NCBI RefSeq assembly: GCF_034931305.1
Contig: NZ_JAYGHY010000003.1
Location: 53,821 to 117,820, forward strand
DNA from: Cyanobium gracile_A
GTDB lineage: Bacteria; Cyanobacteriota; Cyanobacteriia; PCC-6307; Cyanobiaceae
DNA length: 64,000 nt
Reading direction: 5' to 3'
Under the pieces are notes generated by a model, which saw only the letters and a program-made list of their open reading frames with translations, was not told where the DNA came from and ran no database searches. The translations under genes and the position numbers were made by a program. Of the stretch, positions 9,343 to 18,511 are shown one piece after another (the stretch's first letter is position 1; every line of letters starts with the position of its first letter).

Positions 9343-10524
9343 CTAGGCCTCCAGGTGGGCCCGAAAGGTGCGGCGGGCCGCCTCCGGGCTGGCCTGCTCC
9401 CGCACCCAGGCCAGCGCCCCAGCGGAGAGGCGGTCGCGGAGGCCGCGATCGGCACAGACCGCCGCGATCGCCGCCGCCATGGCGGTGGGCTCGTTGGCCA
9501 CCAGCTGGCCCGTGCAGCCGGCGATCACGTAATCCTCGGGGCCGCCACAGCGGGTGCTGACCACGGGGACCCCGCAGGCCATCGCCTCGAGGGCCGCGAT
9601 GCAGAGGCCCTCCTGGTGGGAGGGGATCACAAACAGATCCAGTTCCTGCAGCACCTCCGCCAGGGCGCTGGGGCCAAGACAAGGGTGGCACTGCACCCGT
9701 CCTTCGAGTCCCATCGCCGCCAGGGGGCCCTCAAGGCGATGGACGTCCTGTTCGCCCGCCAGGACGAGTTGCACCGGACGCCCCCCCGCGACGAGTCGGG
9801 CCACGGCCTCGAGCAACAGGGTGATGTGTTTGCGCGGGTCGCCATAGCGACCGGCAAAGCCAATGCGCCAGGGCACCAGGCGATCGGGGGCGGGATGGAA
9901 AATGGCGGGATTCACCGGCATGCGCATCACCCCGTCCATGGGGCGGTGGGCGATGGCCTCAAGGGCCGCTGCCGTGTAGCCGCTCAACGCCAGGATCCTC
10001 CCCCGGGGGGCCTGGAGCACCTGACGTTCCAGCCGTCGCAGCACCGGGCCGTTGAGGCTCCGGTCAAGCAGCCGCCTCGGCCTGGAGAAGCGTTTGACGC
10101 GGTCGACCCGGTCGTCCTGCCAGGGGGTGGCCACCCAGGCCAGAAAGGGGATCCCCAGCCTGGCGAAGGGGGTGGCGCAGAGGGGATTGCCGGTGACCGA
10201 CAGATGCAGATCGCAGCTGGCGATCAGCTGGCGCCAGGCGCGCCTGGGCAGGTAATGGGTGAACTCCAGCTCCGGCAGCCAGGCCCCCAGGCCATGGCCT
10301 TCATGGCCTCCATAGACCTGCCGCTCCATCTGGCCAGGCCGCCGGCCGCTGGGGATGGCATGCAGGGGAACGGACAGCCGTCGATGGGTGCTCCAGGGGG
10401 CATACCAGGCGAAGACAGGCTCGATGTCGAGCTCTTCGAGCATCCTGGCGACGGCGGCGGTCATGGCGGGTACACCCCCATCCACCGGCTCGATGGTGCT
10501 GATCAGGGCCCGTGGCCGCCTCAT
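9343..10524 (-). CDS. GT4-type (GT-B) glycosyltransferase
   Basis: A 393-residue GT-B fold transferase. The N-terminal acceptor half begins ISTIEPVDGGVPAMTAAVARML, with the glycine-rich loop of GT4 enzymes. The C-terminal donor half begins at RIGFAGRYGDPRKHITLLLEA and contains VPSHQEGLCIAALEAMACGVPVV-like sequence, the E-x7-E nucleotide-sugar motif (here EGLCIAALE). It starts at ATG 10524 in an ATGA overlap with the epimerase stop and ends 5 nt before asnB. Cytosolic or peripheral membrane location is expected. Donor and acceptor sugars cannot be assigned. Confidence 0.9.
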   Translation of the reverse strand: MRRPRALISTIEPVDGGVPAMTAAVARMLEELDIEPVFAWYAPWSTHRRLSVPLHAIPSGRRPGQMERQVYGGHEGHGLGAWLPELEFTHYLPRRAWRQLIASCDLHLSVTGNPLCATPFARLGIPFLAWVATPWQDDRVDRVKRFSRPRRLLDRSLNGPVLRRLERQVLQAPRGRILALSGYTAAALEAIAHRPMDGVMRMPVNPAIFHPAPDRLVPWRIGFAGRYGDPRKHITLLLEAVARLVAGGRPVQLVLAGEQDVHRLEGPLAAMGLEGRVQCHPCLGPSALAEVLQELDLFVIPSHQEGLCIAALEAMACGVPVVSTRCGGPEDYVIAGCTGQLVANEPTAMAAAIAAVCADRGLRDRLSAGALAWVREQASPEAARRTFRAHLEA

Positions 10525-11555
10525 TGTTTGAGCCAGCCGAACAGGTCCCGGTTGTCGCGAACCCAGCGGATGAGATGGCGCACGCCCGCATCGACGCTGA
10601 TCTCCGGCGACCAGCCCAGCTGCTCGGCGGCCTTGGTGACGTCGCAGATGAACACGGGCTGGTCGCCTGGTCGGGACTGGCCGCTGAGGGGGGAGAGGGT
10701 GATGGCCAGCTCCTCCTCGAGAAAGCGCAGAAGATCCCGCAGACAGAGGGTGTTGACGGGGCCGCCGCCGATGTTGAAGGCCTGGCCGCTGATCGTGTCG
10801 CGGTGGTTCCAGGCGGCTTCGTAGGCCCGGGCCAGGTCTCGCACGTCGAGCACGTCCCGGGTCTGCCAGCCGTCGCCGTAAAGGGTGATCGGCCGCTCCA
10901 GCAGGGCGGCGATGCTGAACCAGGCCACCCAGCCCTGGTCCTCGATGCCGAACTGGCGGGTGCCGTAGATGCAGGACTGCCGGAAGGCACAGGTGTGCAG
11001 GTCGTAGATGCGGGCGTAGTCGATCGTGTACTGATCGGCGACCCCCTTGGAGCAGCCGTAGGGGGAGTGGAAGTCGAGGGGCTGGCTCTCCGGGACGCCG
11101 GCGGGCAGATCCCGGAAGCGATAGCCATGGGCTGTCAGTTCCACCGGCACGGTTTCCATGCCGCCGTAGACCTTGTTGGTGGAGGCGTAGAGCACGAAGC
11201 TCTCGGGGGAATGGAGCCTGACGGCCTCCATCACGTTGAAGGTCCCCAGGGCGTTGATCTCGAAGTCTTCCCGCGGGTTGGTGTAGGAGGTGGTAACCGC
11301 CACCTGGGCCGCCAGGTGCAGCAGCATCGAGGGGCGCAGGCTGGCCACGACGTCGGCAAGGGCCTCGGCCTGGCGGATGTCGACCCGATGAAAAACGATG
11401 GCGGGATGCTTCTCCAGCAGCCAGCGGAGGTTGTCCTCGGTGCCCCGACGGGACAGGTTATCGAGGACCACGACCTCCCACCCCAGGGAGGCGAAGTGCT
11501 GGGCGGCGTTGACACCGATGAAACCGGCGCCGCCGGTGATCAGGATCGAAGGCAT
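10521..11555 (-). CDS. CDP-paratose 2-epimerase-like SDR
   Basis: Extended short-chain dehydrogenase of 344 aa with TGGAGFIG (7-14) and active-site SPYGCSKGVADQY carrying Tyr-x3-Lys. The block PESQPLDFHSPYGCSKG and RQSCIYGTRQFG is what I associate with CDP-paratose (CDP-tyvelose) 2-epimerase RfbE rather than with GalE or RmlB. STNKVYGG fits the same group. That enzyme epimerises C2 of a CDP-3,6-dideoxyhexose. No CDP-sugar partners (RfbF, RfbG, RfbH, RfbS) are in the window, so either they are elsewhere or this relative acts on another nucleotide sugar. ATG start at 11555; the stop overlaps the downstream GT4 start. Family confident, substrate uncertain. Confidence 0.82.
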   Translation of the reverse strand: MPSILITGGAGFIGVNAAQHFASLGWEVVVLDNLSRRGTEDNLRWLLEKHPAIVFHRVDIRQAEALADVVASLRPSMLLHLAAQVAVTTSYTNPREDFEINALGTFNVMEAVRLHSPESFVLYASTNKVYGGMETVPVELTAHGYRFRDLPAGVPESQPLDFHSPYGCSKGVADQYTIDYARIYDLHTCAFRQSCIYGTRQFGIEDQGWVAWFSIAALLERPITLYGDGWQTRDVLDVRDLARAYEAAWNHRDTISGQAFNIGGGPVNTLCLRDLLRFLEEELAITLSPLSGQSRPGDQPVFICDVTKAAEQLGWSPEISVDAGVRHLIRWVRDNRDLFGWLKQ

Positions 11556-11712
11556 CGAGATGGACGAGGCGAGGGAACCGACGGGAACAGGGCGGCGGGC
11601 GGAGGAGACTTCCGATCGCGAAGGGTATGGAAGAGCGGCGGAGAGTGGAAGCCTCCGGCGGTCAGGCCGGACCTTAATCCAACATCCAGATCCTTAGGGA
11701 TCTTGCGCTCTC

Positions 11713-12516
11713 TCACGGTGGCGTTGAGAGGCGGGGGTGATCCTCCAGAAGCATGAGATGCAGCAGGAGTTCGGCATACATGCGCTGCTGGGCATAGGCC
11801 CAGCCGCGCCAGCCCTCGAGCAACCCTCCTTTCCAGAGCAGACAGAACAAAAGGGCGGCGAAGGGAGCCAGGGGTGTGTGCTTGCGGAGTCGATCCGCCA
11901 GCGACAGTTGGCCGGAGGGAGTGACGCGCAGTTTGGCGGCTTCGATCGCCAGGTAGGTCCCCTGGGAGGTCAGCCAGCGCTGCAAGGGTTTGCGGTCGTC
12001 GTGGAAGATCGGCTGCCGCAGGGGTTTGATCAGGCCCGGAAGAGCGATGCGGTGCCCATGGCCGTCGTTCTGATAGCGGCCCAGTCCCCGGCGGTAGAGG
12101 CTGATCCTGGGTGGCAGCATGCCGCTGCGCAGGGGACGGCCGCCGATGCAGTAGCGGAACGGGATGGCGAAGCCTGAGACTTCTGTGTTGTCCGGATCCC
12201 TGATCACCGTTTGGATTTCGCTCGCCAGCGACGGCGGGATCCGGTAGTCCGCATCAAGGCTGAGGACCCAGGGGGTGTCGATCTGATCCAGACCGAAATT
12301 GCACTGGTCAGCGAAGTTGTCGAAGGGTCGGTGGAGCACCCGTACGGCGGCATTCGTGGCGAGGATCGAGAGAGTGGCGTCGCTGCTGCCACTGTCAATC
12401 ACCACGATGGAGTCCAGCCAGCCCAGATGATCGAGTGTGCGGGCAATATTCGCCTCCTCATTGTAGGTGAGAATCAGTGCACTCAGGAGATTGCCTGGGT
12501 TCTCTGACACTCTCAT
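11713..12516 (-). CDS. Family 2 glycosyltransferase (WaaE/KdtX-like)
   Basis: A 267-residue GT2 protein. LSALILTYNEEANIARTLDHL is the N-terminal nucleotide-binding segment and VVIDSGSSDAT its continuation; VLSLDADYRIP carries the DxD metal motif. The order matches beta-1,4-glucosyltransferases of the WaaE/KdtX type. A hydrophobic segment near the C-terminus (PFAALLFCLLWKGGLLEG) suggests membrane attachment. Translation most likely starts at ATG 12516, whose bases overlap the stop of the Wzy-like gene (ATGA); a longer upstream reading of 24 codons runs into that gene and was not used. Confidence 0.85.
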   Translation of the reverse strand: MRVSENPGNLLSALILTYNEEANIARTLDHLGWLDSIVVIDSGSSDATLSILATNAAVRVLHRPFDNFADQCNFGLDQIDTPWVLSLDADYRIPPSLASEIQTVIRDPDNTEVSGFAIPFRYCIGGRPLRSGMLPPRISLYRRGLGRYQNDGHGHRIALPGLIKPLRQPIFHDDRKPLQRWLTSQGTYLAIEAAKLRVTPSGQLSLADRLRKHTPLAPFAALLFCLLWKGGLLEGWRGWAYAQQRMYAELLLHLMLLEDHPRLSTPP

Positions 12517-13973
12517 GCCAGGGGCTGGGAGCGTTGCTCCATAAGGATCTGCCGCTGCTGAAGTTGTTGCTGTTGCCACTGAGCCCACTGTTCCTGTTGC
12601 TGGGAGGCCAGAGTGGGAATGGCCAGGAAGGAACCCAGGGAAAGACTCATCAGAATCAGCACGAAGGGGTCGCCATAGAGCTGGGCGGCAGAGAAGAACG
12701 CTGGGACATTGGCCAGAGCGAAGGACATGAGTCCCATCAACAGGGCCGAGGTGGACTGAGGTAACTGCTTGAGGAGTCGGAAGTTGCGCAGCAGCACCAG
12801 GCCCAGCAGCACAAGGATCACCCCGAGAATCACCATGCCAGGGATGCCGAGTTCCAGGATCAGGCGCCCGCCGCCACCTTCGGAGACGAAGGCCACACTC
12901 TGGATCGCGTCACGGGCGGCATTTCGGACAAGGCCGCCCGTGCTGGCGCCTGCTCCCACCCCCATGCCAATGCCATCGGAGATCTCGATGGCCCTCAGGG
13001 TGGCGCCGATGCCCTGGGAGTCGAAGCGCTCGACCAGATCCTGTTGGATCGTGAGGGTGCGGTTGGTGTATTCACCGAAGTTCTCACCAAGATTCTCCGA
13101 AAGGATGAACGCGTAGAGGGGGTAGGAGATCCCTGCCACTCCAAGCACACTGGAGATCACCCGCTCCTTGGAGGCGGGGCTGGCCCTGCGGCTGAAGAGC
13201 AGCAGATAGATGGCCACGAAGGCCATGATCAGCACCTGGGCTTTGCGACGACCGGTCAGGAGGGTGAGGAAGGCAAACCCTGCCGCCATCAGCAACAGCC
13301 CGAACTGGTTGGTCGGCTTCTGGCTGGCAATGCCCATCGAGGCGGCAATGCAGGCGGCGGCCGACAGCTGCCAGGAGGCGATTTCACTGGTGCGCCAGAA
13401 CCCCGAGGCCCCCTGGGCCGAGAATCCAAAGCGGAAGGTGATCAACAGCCCCTCGCCCACTTCCTTGAGAGTGGGATGGTCGACCCCCTGAAAACTGAGA
13501 TAGACCGTGAACGCCATCACTGCCGAGCCGACCAGATACACGGTCAGCAAACGTTTCAGCAAGGGCAGGTTGCATCCCACCTGGAAACCCACCCACAGGC
13601 CAAAGGCCGGCGCCAGATAGAAGGCGGCTCCGATGGCGGTGAGGCGGATATCGGAAAAGCGGGCGAAACTATTGAGGCTTTGCAGTGCGATCAGGCTGAA
13701 GTAGATCGTTACCCAGCCATCGAATTGCGGTACGGTCCAGAACATCGCCCGCAGATTGAAGCGTCCCGCCCGTTCCAGGAGCACCACGCCACACAGAGCG
13801 AAGCCGATCAGCACCAGGCCGACCATGTAGGCAGGTTGGTCGGGCGTGATCTTGCGCAGGGGGTCCTGGACGAAGCCGATGATCAGCGTGACCACCAGAC
13901 CGGCGCGCCAGTCACCATCGAGGAGCACGGCGGCGAGAGCTCCGAAGAGCACGATCAGCAGCAGGATGGTCAT
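12513..13973 (-). CDS. Polytopic membrane protein, Wzy/O-antigen-polymerase-like
   Basis: A 486-residue protein with about ten or more hydrophobic segments spread along its length and a long periplasmic-type loop region around 290-370 that contains EYTNRTLTIQQDLVERF and a Gly-rich stretch (GIGMGVGAGASTGG). This layout, and its position among glycosyltransferases, fits an O-antigen polymerase or ligase-like protein, which joins lipid-linked repeat units in the periplasm. The C-terminus ends in a Gln-rich tail (QQQEQWAQWQQQQ) of cytoplasmic character that is unusual for Wzy. ATG start at 13973, with ATGA overlaps at both ends. The primary sequence of such proteins is poorly conserved, so the role is inferred from topology and context. 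Confidence 0.72.
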   Translation of the reverse strand: MTILLLIVLFGALAAVLLDGDWRAGLVVTLIIGFVQDPLRKITPDQPAYMVGLVLIGFALCGVVLLERAGRFNLRAMFWTVPQFDGWVTIYFSLIALQSLNSFARFSDIRLTAIGAAFYLAPAFGLWVGFQVGCNLPLLKRLLTVYLVGSAVMAFTVYLSFQGVDHPTLKEVGEGLLITFRFGFSAQGASGFWRTSEIASWQLSAAACIAASMGIASQKPTNQFGLLLMAAGFAFLTLLTGRRKAQVLIMAFVAIYLLLFSRRASPASKERVISSVLGVAGISYPLYAFILSENLGENFGEYTNRTLTIQQDLVERFDSQGIGATLRAIEISDGIGMGVGAGASTGGLVRNAARDAIQSVAFVSEGGGGRLILELGIPGMVILGVILVLLGLVLLRNFRLLKQLPQSTSALLMGLMSFALANVPAFFSAAQLYGDPFVLILMSLSLGSFLAIPTLASQQQEQWAQWQQQQLQQRQILMEQRSQPLA

Positions 13974-15148
13974 CGGCCGGCGGAGGGGGGCAGCACCTGG
14001 CGGTAGGCGTCACGCAGCTGAAGGGCGATCGTGCTCCAGGAAAAATCCGATTCCGCCAGGTTAAAGGCGGACGTCCGCATTGACAGCGAAGGCCGCACCA
14101 ACGCGGTGGACAGGGTCATTGCCAGCGCTTCCGGGTCGCTGGCACAGACGAGGCCGGCTCCGGCGCGGGCCACGTCGGCAGCCACGGCCACCTCAGGAGA
14201 AAGGATGACGGGGGTGCCCATGGCAAGGGCTTCAACGGCAGCAATGCCGAAGTTCTCCGCCGCCGACGGCAGGACGTACCAGTCGGCGGCGCCCAGAGCC
14301 CGCCATTTCTCGTCCCCCTCCACGAAACCCAGCCAGCGGCAGCGGGTGTCGATGCCCAGCTCTCTGGTCTGCACCTGCAGCGCGGTGACATAACGGGGGT
14401 CCCCATCGCCGGCGATGGCCAGTTCCCAGCTGGCTTCGGGCCGCTGCCGCTGCAGCAGGGCCAGGGCCTCCAGCAACTTCTCCAGTTGCTTCTTCGGGTG
14501 CAACCGCGAGAGGAAGAGGAAGCGGACGGGCGTCGAAGGCTTCCGGACAGCCGCTGGCGCTGCCAGTGGGTCAGGGCCGCGCACCCCCAGGGGCAGCACC
14601 AGGCTCGGCGGGGCCAGGCCGAGGGCGGCCGCTTCGTCCCGCTCGGCCGTGGTGGTGAAGTGCAAGGCAGCCGCCTGATTGAGGTTGCGCCGTTCGATCA
14701 GGCGCAACAACAGACGTTTGCGGCCGCGGCTCTGGGCCAGGCTCCACGGGCTCAGCTGGCCGATGCTGCGCAGGATGTAGGGAACTCCGGCCCAGCGGGC
14801 CTGGACCATGGCGCTGGTGGAGGGATAGGAGAAAAGGGCATGGATGTGGAGCAGGTCGTACTGCTTCAGATGCCGGGCCAGCCAGAGGCTGAGCGCAGGG
14901 CTGAAGGCGAACTCCCGCAGGGCGGCCACCGGCGGACTCCAGCGGGGAAAGGCCAGCACCGGCACCCCCTGGTGCCACTGCCAGCGTCCGGTGACCAGAT
15001 CCGGGTGCAGGCCTGGGCCATGGTCGTTGGTGGTGAGGATGGCGGCGTCCACGTCCTGGAGGCGCAGGGCCGCCACCATGTCGATCACGGCCCGGCTGGG
15101 GCCGCCCCGCAGCGGGCTGATCGAGGGGATGACATGCAGGATCCTCAT
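13970..15148 (-). CDS. GT4-type glycosyltransferase
   Basis: A 392-aa GT-B enzyme. The N-terminus MRILHVIPSISPLRGGPSRA has the glycine-rich loop typical of GT4 members found in exopolysaccharide clusters. The donor domain has VRFLFLSRLHPKKQLEKLLEA and the E-x7-E motif in SAAENFGIAAVEALAMGTPV. LHIHALFSYPSTSAM suits the acceptor half of transferases acting on lipid-linked intermediates. The start ATG overlaps the stop of the next upstream transferase (ATGA, 15145-15148), and its own stop overlaps the Wzy-like gene. Linkage is unknown. Confidence 0.9.
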   Translation of the reverse strand: MRILHVIPSISPLRGGPSRAVIDMVAALRLQDVDAAILTTNDHGPGLHPDLVTGRWQWHQGVPVLAFPRWSPPVAALREFAFSPALSLWLARHLKQYDLLHIHALFSYPSTSAMVQARWAGVPYILRSIGQLSPWSLAQSRGRKRLLLRLIERRNLNQAAALHFTTTAERDEAAALGLAPPSLVLPLGVRGPDPLAAPAAVRKPSTPVRFLFLSRLHPKKQLEKLLEALALLQRQRPEASWELAIAGDGDPRYVTALQVQTRELGIDTRCRWLGFVEGDEKWRALGAADWYVLPSAAENFGIAAVEALAMGTPVILSPEVAVAADVARAGAGLVCASDPEALAMTLSTALVRPSLSMRTSAFNLAESDFSWSTIALQLRDAYRQVLPPSAGR

Positions 15149-16446
15149 GGCAAGGGGCGAGACGCCAGGAAGCCATCGAACGCCGCGGCCCAGGATCTGG
15201 CCACCCGGGGGGCGGCATAGGCATCGATGGCGTCCGGGTTGTGGCGCTGGTGGTCCCGGTAGGAGCCGGCCTGGCGTTGCAAGGTCACGAAGGCCTCGAA
15301 GATGGCCTCGCTGCTTTCAATGTCGCAATAGAGGCCCTTGTGCAGGTCGTTGAGGATGGCCTCGAGCGGGTTGCCAGACGGACCGGCCACCAGCACCGGG
15401 GTGGCGTGGGGGAGGTATTCGAAGAATTTCGAGGGCAGGTTGTCCGTGTGGCGAGGCCCGATCAGCACCAACAGGGCATCGGCTTGTTCGGCCAGTTGAT
15501 GGGAGCGCTCGTTGCTCACGGCGGCATGGACCCGAATGCTGGTGCTCAGGCTGGGGTCGCTGCGGATGGCCGTTGTGGCCGCTTTGTAGAGATAGCCGTA
15601 GAGAAGGATTCTCAGCTCTCCGAGCCCCTCCCGCTGCCAGCGCCGCACGGCCTCCAGCAGGGGCTCGATCGGCCGCCAGGGGCCCAGGTTGCCGGGGTGG
15701 AACAGGGTCAGCGGGGTGCCGGCCGCCACCGTTGGCTCCCCGGGGACTGGCAGGCTTCTCCTGGCGGCTGGTGGCGGAAACGTGTCGACCTCGAAGCAGT
15801 CCGGCAGGAAGCGGGCGGGGGTGGCTCCCAGCAGCCCCTGCTCCCGATAGCGCTGCAGGGTGAGGGGTGAGGCGAACACCGCCCCCGTCGCCGCGGTCAG
15901 CACGGCCCGCTGGCGCTCGGGGTGGGCCGGGTGAAAGTCGCCCTTCTCCCGATGGCCGCAAGGATCGTCATAGATGGCGATGAAGGGTTTGCCGAGCTGG
16001 CTGGCCACGTCCCGGGCCACCTCAAGCACCCGGAAATCCGGGCAGATCCCCGCCACGACATCGAAGGGGATCGCCGCTGCCGTCTCCAGGGCTGTGCCCC
16101 TGAGGCCCTCGAGGGCGTGGGTCTGGGGGTCGTGGCCACCCAGCCGCTCCAGCCGCTGGTGGATCAGCTGGCGCAGGCCGAACCACAGGTGGAGCGGGTT
16201 GCCGGCCCTGCGGCGGTTCTTGCGGATGGCGCAGCGATGGGAGCGCGAGACCCGCTGGCTGTAGTGGCAGAACCGTTCCTGGCCGGGGAAGGGCTCCGGT
16301 GTGATGGCATCCAGCCGGGGATCGGGACCGACGACATGGAACTCCCAGCCCGCCGCTGGCAGATGGGGCAGCAACTTGGCGTAGCGACGGGCCTGCACGC
16401 CGCCACCCCCCGGGGGTTGCAGGGACAGGATCAGGGCCCTGGCCAT
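15145..16446 (-). CDS. GT-B-like glycosyltransferase
   Basis: A 433-residue protein. LSLQPPGGGGVQARRYAKLL near the N-terminus is a glycine-rich GT-B opening, and the C-terminal half contains LTLFHPGNLGPWRPIEPLLEA, a donor-domain start, followed by ALLVLIGPRHTDNLPSKFFEYLPHATPVL. The latter replaces the E-x7-E region with the SKxFEY form seen in GT4-like polysaccharide transferases. It is separated by one base from the preceding fusion gene and overlaps the next one by ATGA, so it is translated within the same operon. No membrane segment is seen. Specificity cannot be assigned. Confidence 0.82.
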   Translation of the reverse strand: MARALILSLQPPGGGGVQARRYAKLLPHLPAAGWEFHVVGPDPRLDAITPEPFPGQERFCHYSQRVSRSHRCAIRKNRRRAGNPLHLWFGLRQLIHQRLERLGGHDPQTHALEGLRGTALETAAAIPFDVVAGICPDFRVLEVARDVASQLGKPFIAIYDDPCGHREKGDFHPAHPERQRAVLTAATGAVFASPLTLQRYREQGLLGATPARFLPDCFEVDTFPPPAARRSLPVPGEPTVAAGTPLTLFHPGNLGPWRPIEPLLEAVRRWQREGLGELRILLYGYLYKAATTAIRSDPSLSTSIRVHAAVSNERSHQLAEQADALLVLIGPRHTDNLPSKFFEYLPHATPVLVAGPSGNPLEAILNDLHKGLYCDIESSEAIFEAFVTLQRQAGSYRDHQRHNPDAIDAYAAPRVARSWAAAFDGFLASRPLP

Positions 16447-16447
16447 C

Positions 16448-18511
16448 TCAGCGCGGCTCCAGCAGGGCCAGCCCCTCCAGGATGCCCTCGGCGGCGTTCC
16501 GCACGCTGAAATGGGCCTGGACGAGCTCTTTGGCCGTTGCTCCCATGCGGGCGGCCGCGGCCGGATCGGCGGCCATCTGCCCCATGGCGGCGGCCAGGGC
16601 CGCTGGCTGGCCGACGGGGCTCACCAGGCCCGTGCGGCCTTCCAGCACCAGGTCTTCGGCGCATCCCACCTGGTCGCTCACGATCGCCGGCAGGCCGCAG
16701 GCCATGGCCTCGTTCACCACCAGGCCCCAGGTTTCGCCGTGGTCGGAGGGCAACACCAGGCTGTCGGCCACCGCGTAGGCCGACGGCATTTCGGATTGAT
16801 TCAGGAAGCCGGCGAAACTCACCGGCAGGCGGTGCTGGGCGGCCAATGCTCGGCAGGCCTCCTCCAGGGGGCCGCTGCCCACGAGCAGCAGATGCACCAT
16901 CGGGACCAGGGGGTCGACCAGGAGTAACCGCAACGCTTCGAGCAGGTCGAGGGGACGCTTCTTGGGCTGGAGTTTGCCGGCGAACAGAAAGCAGAACGCC
17001 CCCTGGGGGATGGCCCAGCCCTGGCGCAGCTCATCCCGGCGCGGGCGCAGGGCGCTGGCCCGGTCACTGAAGTAGGCGTTGTCCACGAAGTGGGGCGAGG
17101 GCACCAGCCGCTTCTGGGGGACGCCGAACTGGCGGTACCAGCGGGCATTGGCCGTGCCGACGGGAAGCCCGACCGAGACGCCCCGGAACAGGAACCAGTA
17201 GGCGAGCGTCAGGGGCCAGGGCCTGGGGCGGAAGGCATTGGAATCCATGCGCAGCAGCACCGGCAGGCCCTGCAGGCGGGCGGCGATGAACAGCTGAACC
17301 ATCCCCAGGAAATGCCAGCCGGTCAGCAGCAGGGCATCGGGCCGCTCCCGGCCGGGACCGAACCCCAGCTCCGCCAGGGGGCGTGCCAGCCAGACGCCCC
17401 GGTAGCCGGAGGTGATGCCGCGGCCGCGGCCGCTGCTGGCTTCGTGCCAGGCGTAGCCCTCCAACAGAGGCACGTCCCACTCGAAGTTGACCCCGAACCC
17501 CAGCCCCTGGGTCCGGGCGTCCGGAAGGGTGAGATACAGCACATCGCTGCGCACACCAGGGGAGGCGGCGAGGGTCTGGAACAGGGGTGTCTGGTATTGC
17601 ACCGGATGGCTGCCGGCGATCAGCAACCGACGTCGGCGCGTCGGCAGCAGGGCCGGACCCCGCTTCTGCAGCCTCAGGGCCCAGACCAGGCCACGCCCTT
17701 CGGCGACCAGGGTGGGGGGGATCCACCAGGGATGGCGCAGATGGTGACGGCTGCGCACCGACCCCAGCCAGCCGCGCAGGCACCCCGCCAGGGCCGCCGG
17801 CAGGGGCTGGGTGCGCAGCTGGAAGTAGTAGCGCCCCACGGCGTGGTCGGGCTTGACGGTGGTGAGGTGCTTGCCGTAACTGCGGGTACCGCCCCGCTCG
17901 GCCCTGAGGTGGTGGATCAGGGCGCCGGGCACGTACTGGATCGGATGGCCGGCCTGGCGCCAGCGAAAGGCGAATTCAGCCTCGAAGCGGTAGGCCACCC
18001 GCACGAAGTTCTGGTCGAACCCGCCCAGGTCGAGGGCCAGCCGGCGGGGGATGGCCACGTTGCCCCCCATGAACTCCTGCACCGAGCGGGGCCGCAGGCT
18101 GTTGAACAGGAACGGTCCCTCCTCCGGATCGCTGCAGCCCCGGTGCCAGGGCTGCAGCACCCGTCCGGCGAGCATGGCCTCGGGGTCAGCGGCACCGGCC
18201 TGTGCGTGGGCGTTGAGCAGGTCCGGGTCCGGCAGGATGTCGTCGTCGAGGAACAGCACCCGCTCGCCGCTGGCCTCCTGCAGGGCCACGTTCATGGCGC
18301 CGGTGATCGAGGGGGTCGGCAGCCGCAGCCACCGGATCCGTCCCTCCGCCTGCCAGGCGTCCAGGCGCGCTTCGCAGTCGGGATCGTGGCGGGGCGTCTG
18401 GTCGACGACGAGCAGCTCGAACGGGGGGGGATCCAGCGCCAGCAGGGCGGCGACGCTGTCAATCAGCACCTGATCGCGGCCGTAGGTGGGAATCGCGACG
18501 CTGAGGGTCAT
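16448..18511 (-). CDS. GT2-GT4 fusion glycosyltransferase
   Basis: A single 687-residue protein with two complete transferase modules. Residues about 1-290 are GT2: MTLSVAIPTYGRDQVLIDSV, VLFLDDDILPDPDLL (metal DxD) and FMGGNVAIPR with a following GGFDQNF. Residues about 305-687 are GT-B: GSHPVQYQTPLFQTLAASPGVRSD at the start, KLQPKKRPLDLLEAL, and SDHGETWGLVVNEAMACGLPAIVSD with the E-x7-E pattern. ATG 18511 overlaps the upstream GT2 stop (ATGA); the longer reading upstream is a shadow of that gene. A bifunctional enzyme could add two successive sugars to the same acceptor. No in-frame start between the modules is needed, so I treat it as a genuine fusion. Confidence 0.9.
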   Translation of the reverse strand: MTLSVAIPTYGRDQVLIDSVAALLALDPPPFELLVVDQTPRHDPDCEARLDAWQAEGRIRWLRLPTPSITGAMNVALQEASGERVLFLDDDILPDPDLLNAHAQAGAADPEAMLAGRVLQPWHRGCSDPEEGPFLFNSLRPRSVQEFMGGNVAIPRRLALDLGGFDQNFVRVAYRFEAEFAFRWRQAGHPIQYVPGALIHHLRAERGGTRSYGKHLTTVKPDHAVGRYYFQLRTQPLPAALAGCLRGWLGSVRSRHHLRHPWWIPPTLVAEGRGLVWALRLQKRGPALLPTRRRRLLIAGSHPVQYQTPLFQTLAASPGVRSDVLYLTLPDARTQGLGFGVNFEWDVPLLEGYAWHEASSGRGRGITSGYRGVWLARPLAELGFGPGRERPDALLLTGWHFLGMVQLFIAARLQGLPVLLRMDSNAFRPRPWPLTLAYWFLFRGVSVGLPVGTANARWYRQFGVPQKRLVPSPHFVDNAYFSDRASALRPRRDELRQGWAIPQGAFCFLFAGKLQPKKRPLDLLEALRLLLVDPLVPMVHLLLVGSGPLEEACRALAAQHRLPVSFAGFLNQSEMPSAYAVADSLVLPSDHGETWGLVVNEAMACGLPAIVSDQVGCAEDLVLEGRTGLVSPVGQPAALAAAMGQMAADPAAAARMGATAKELVQAHFSVRNAAEGILEGLALLEPR

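Noticed and set aside
11688..11703. Six-bp hairpin downstream of the GT2 gene as a terminator
   Set aside because: Short stem with no T-run; likely chance.
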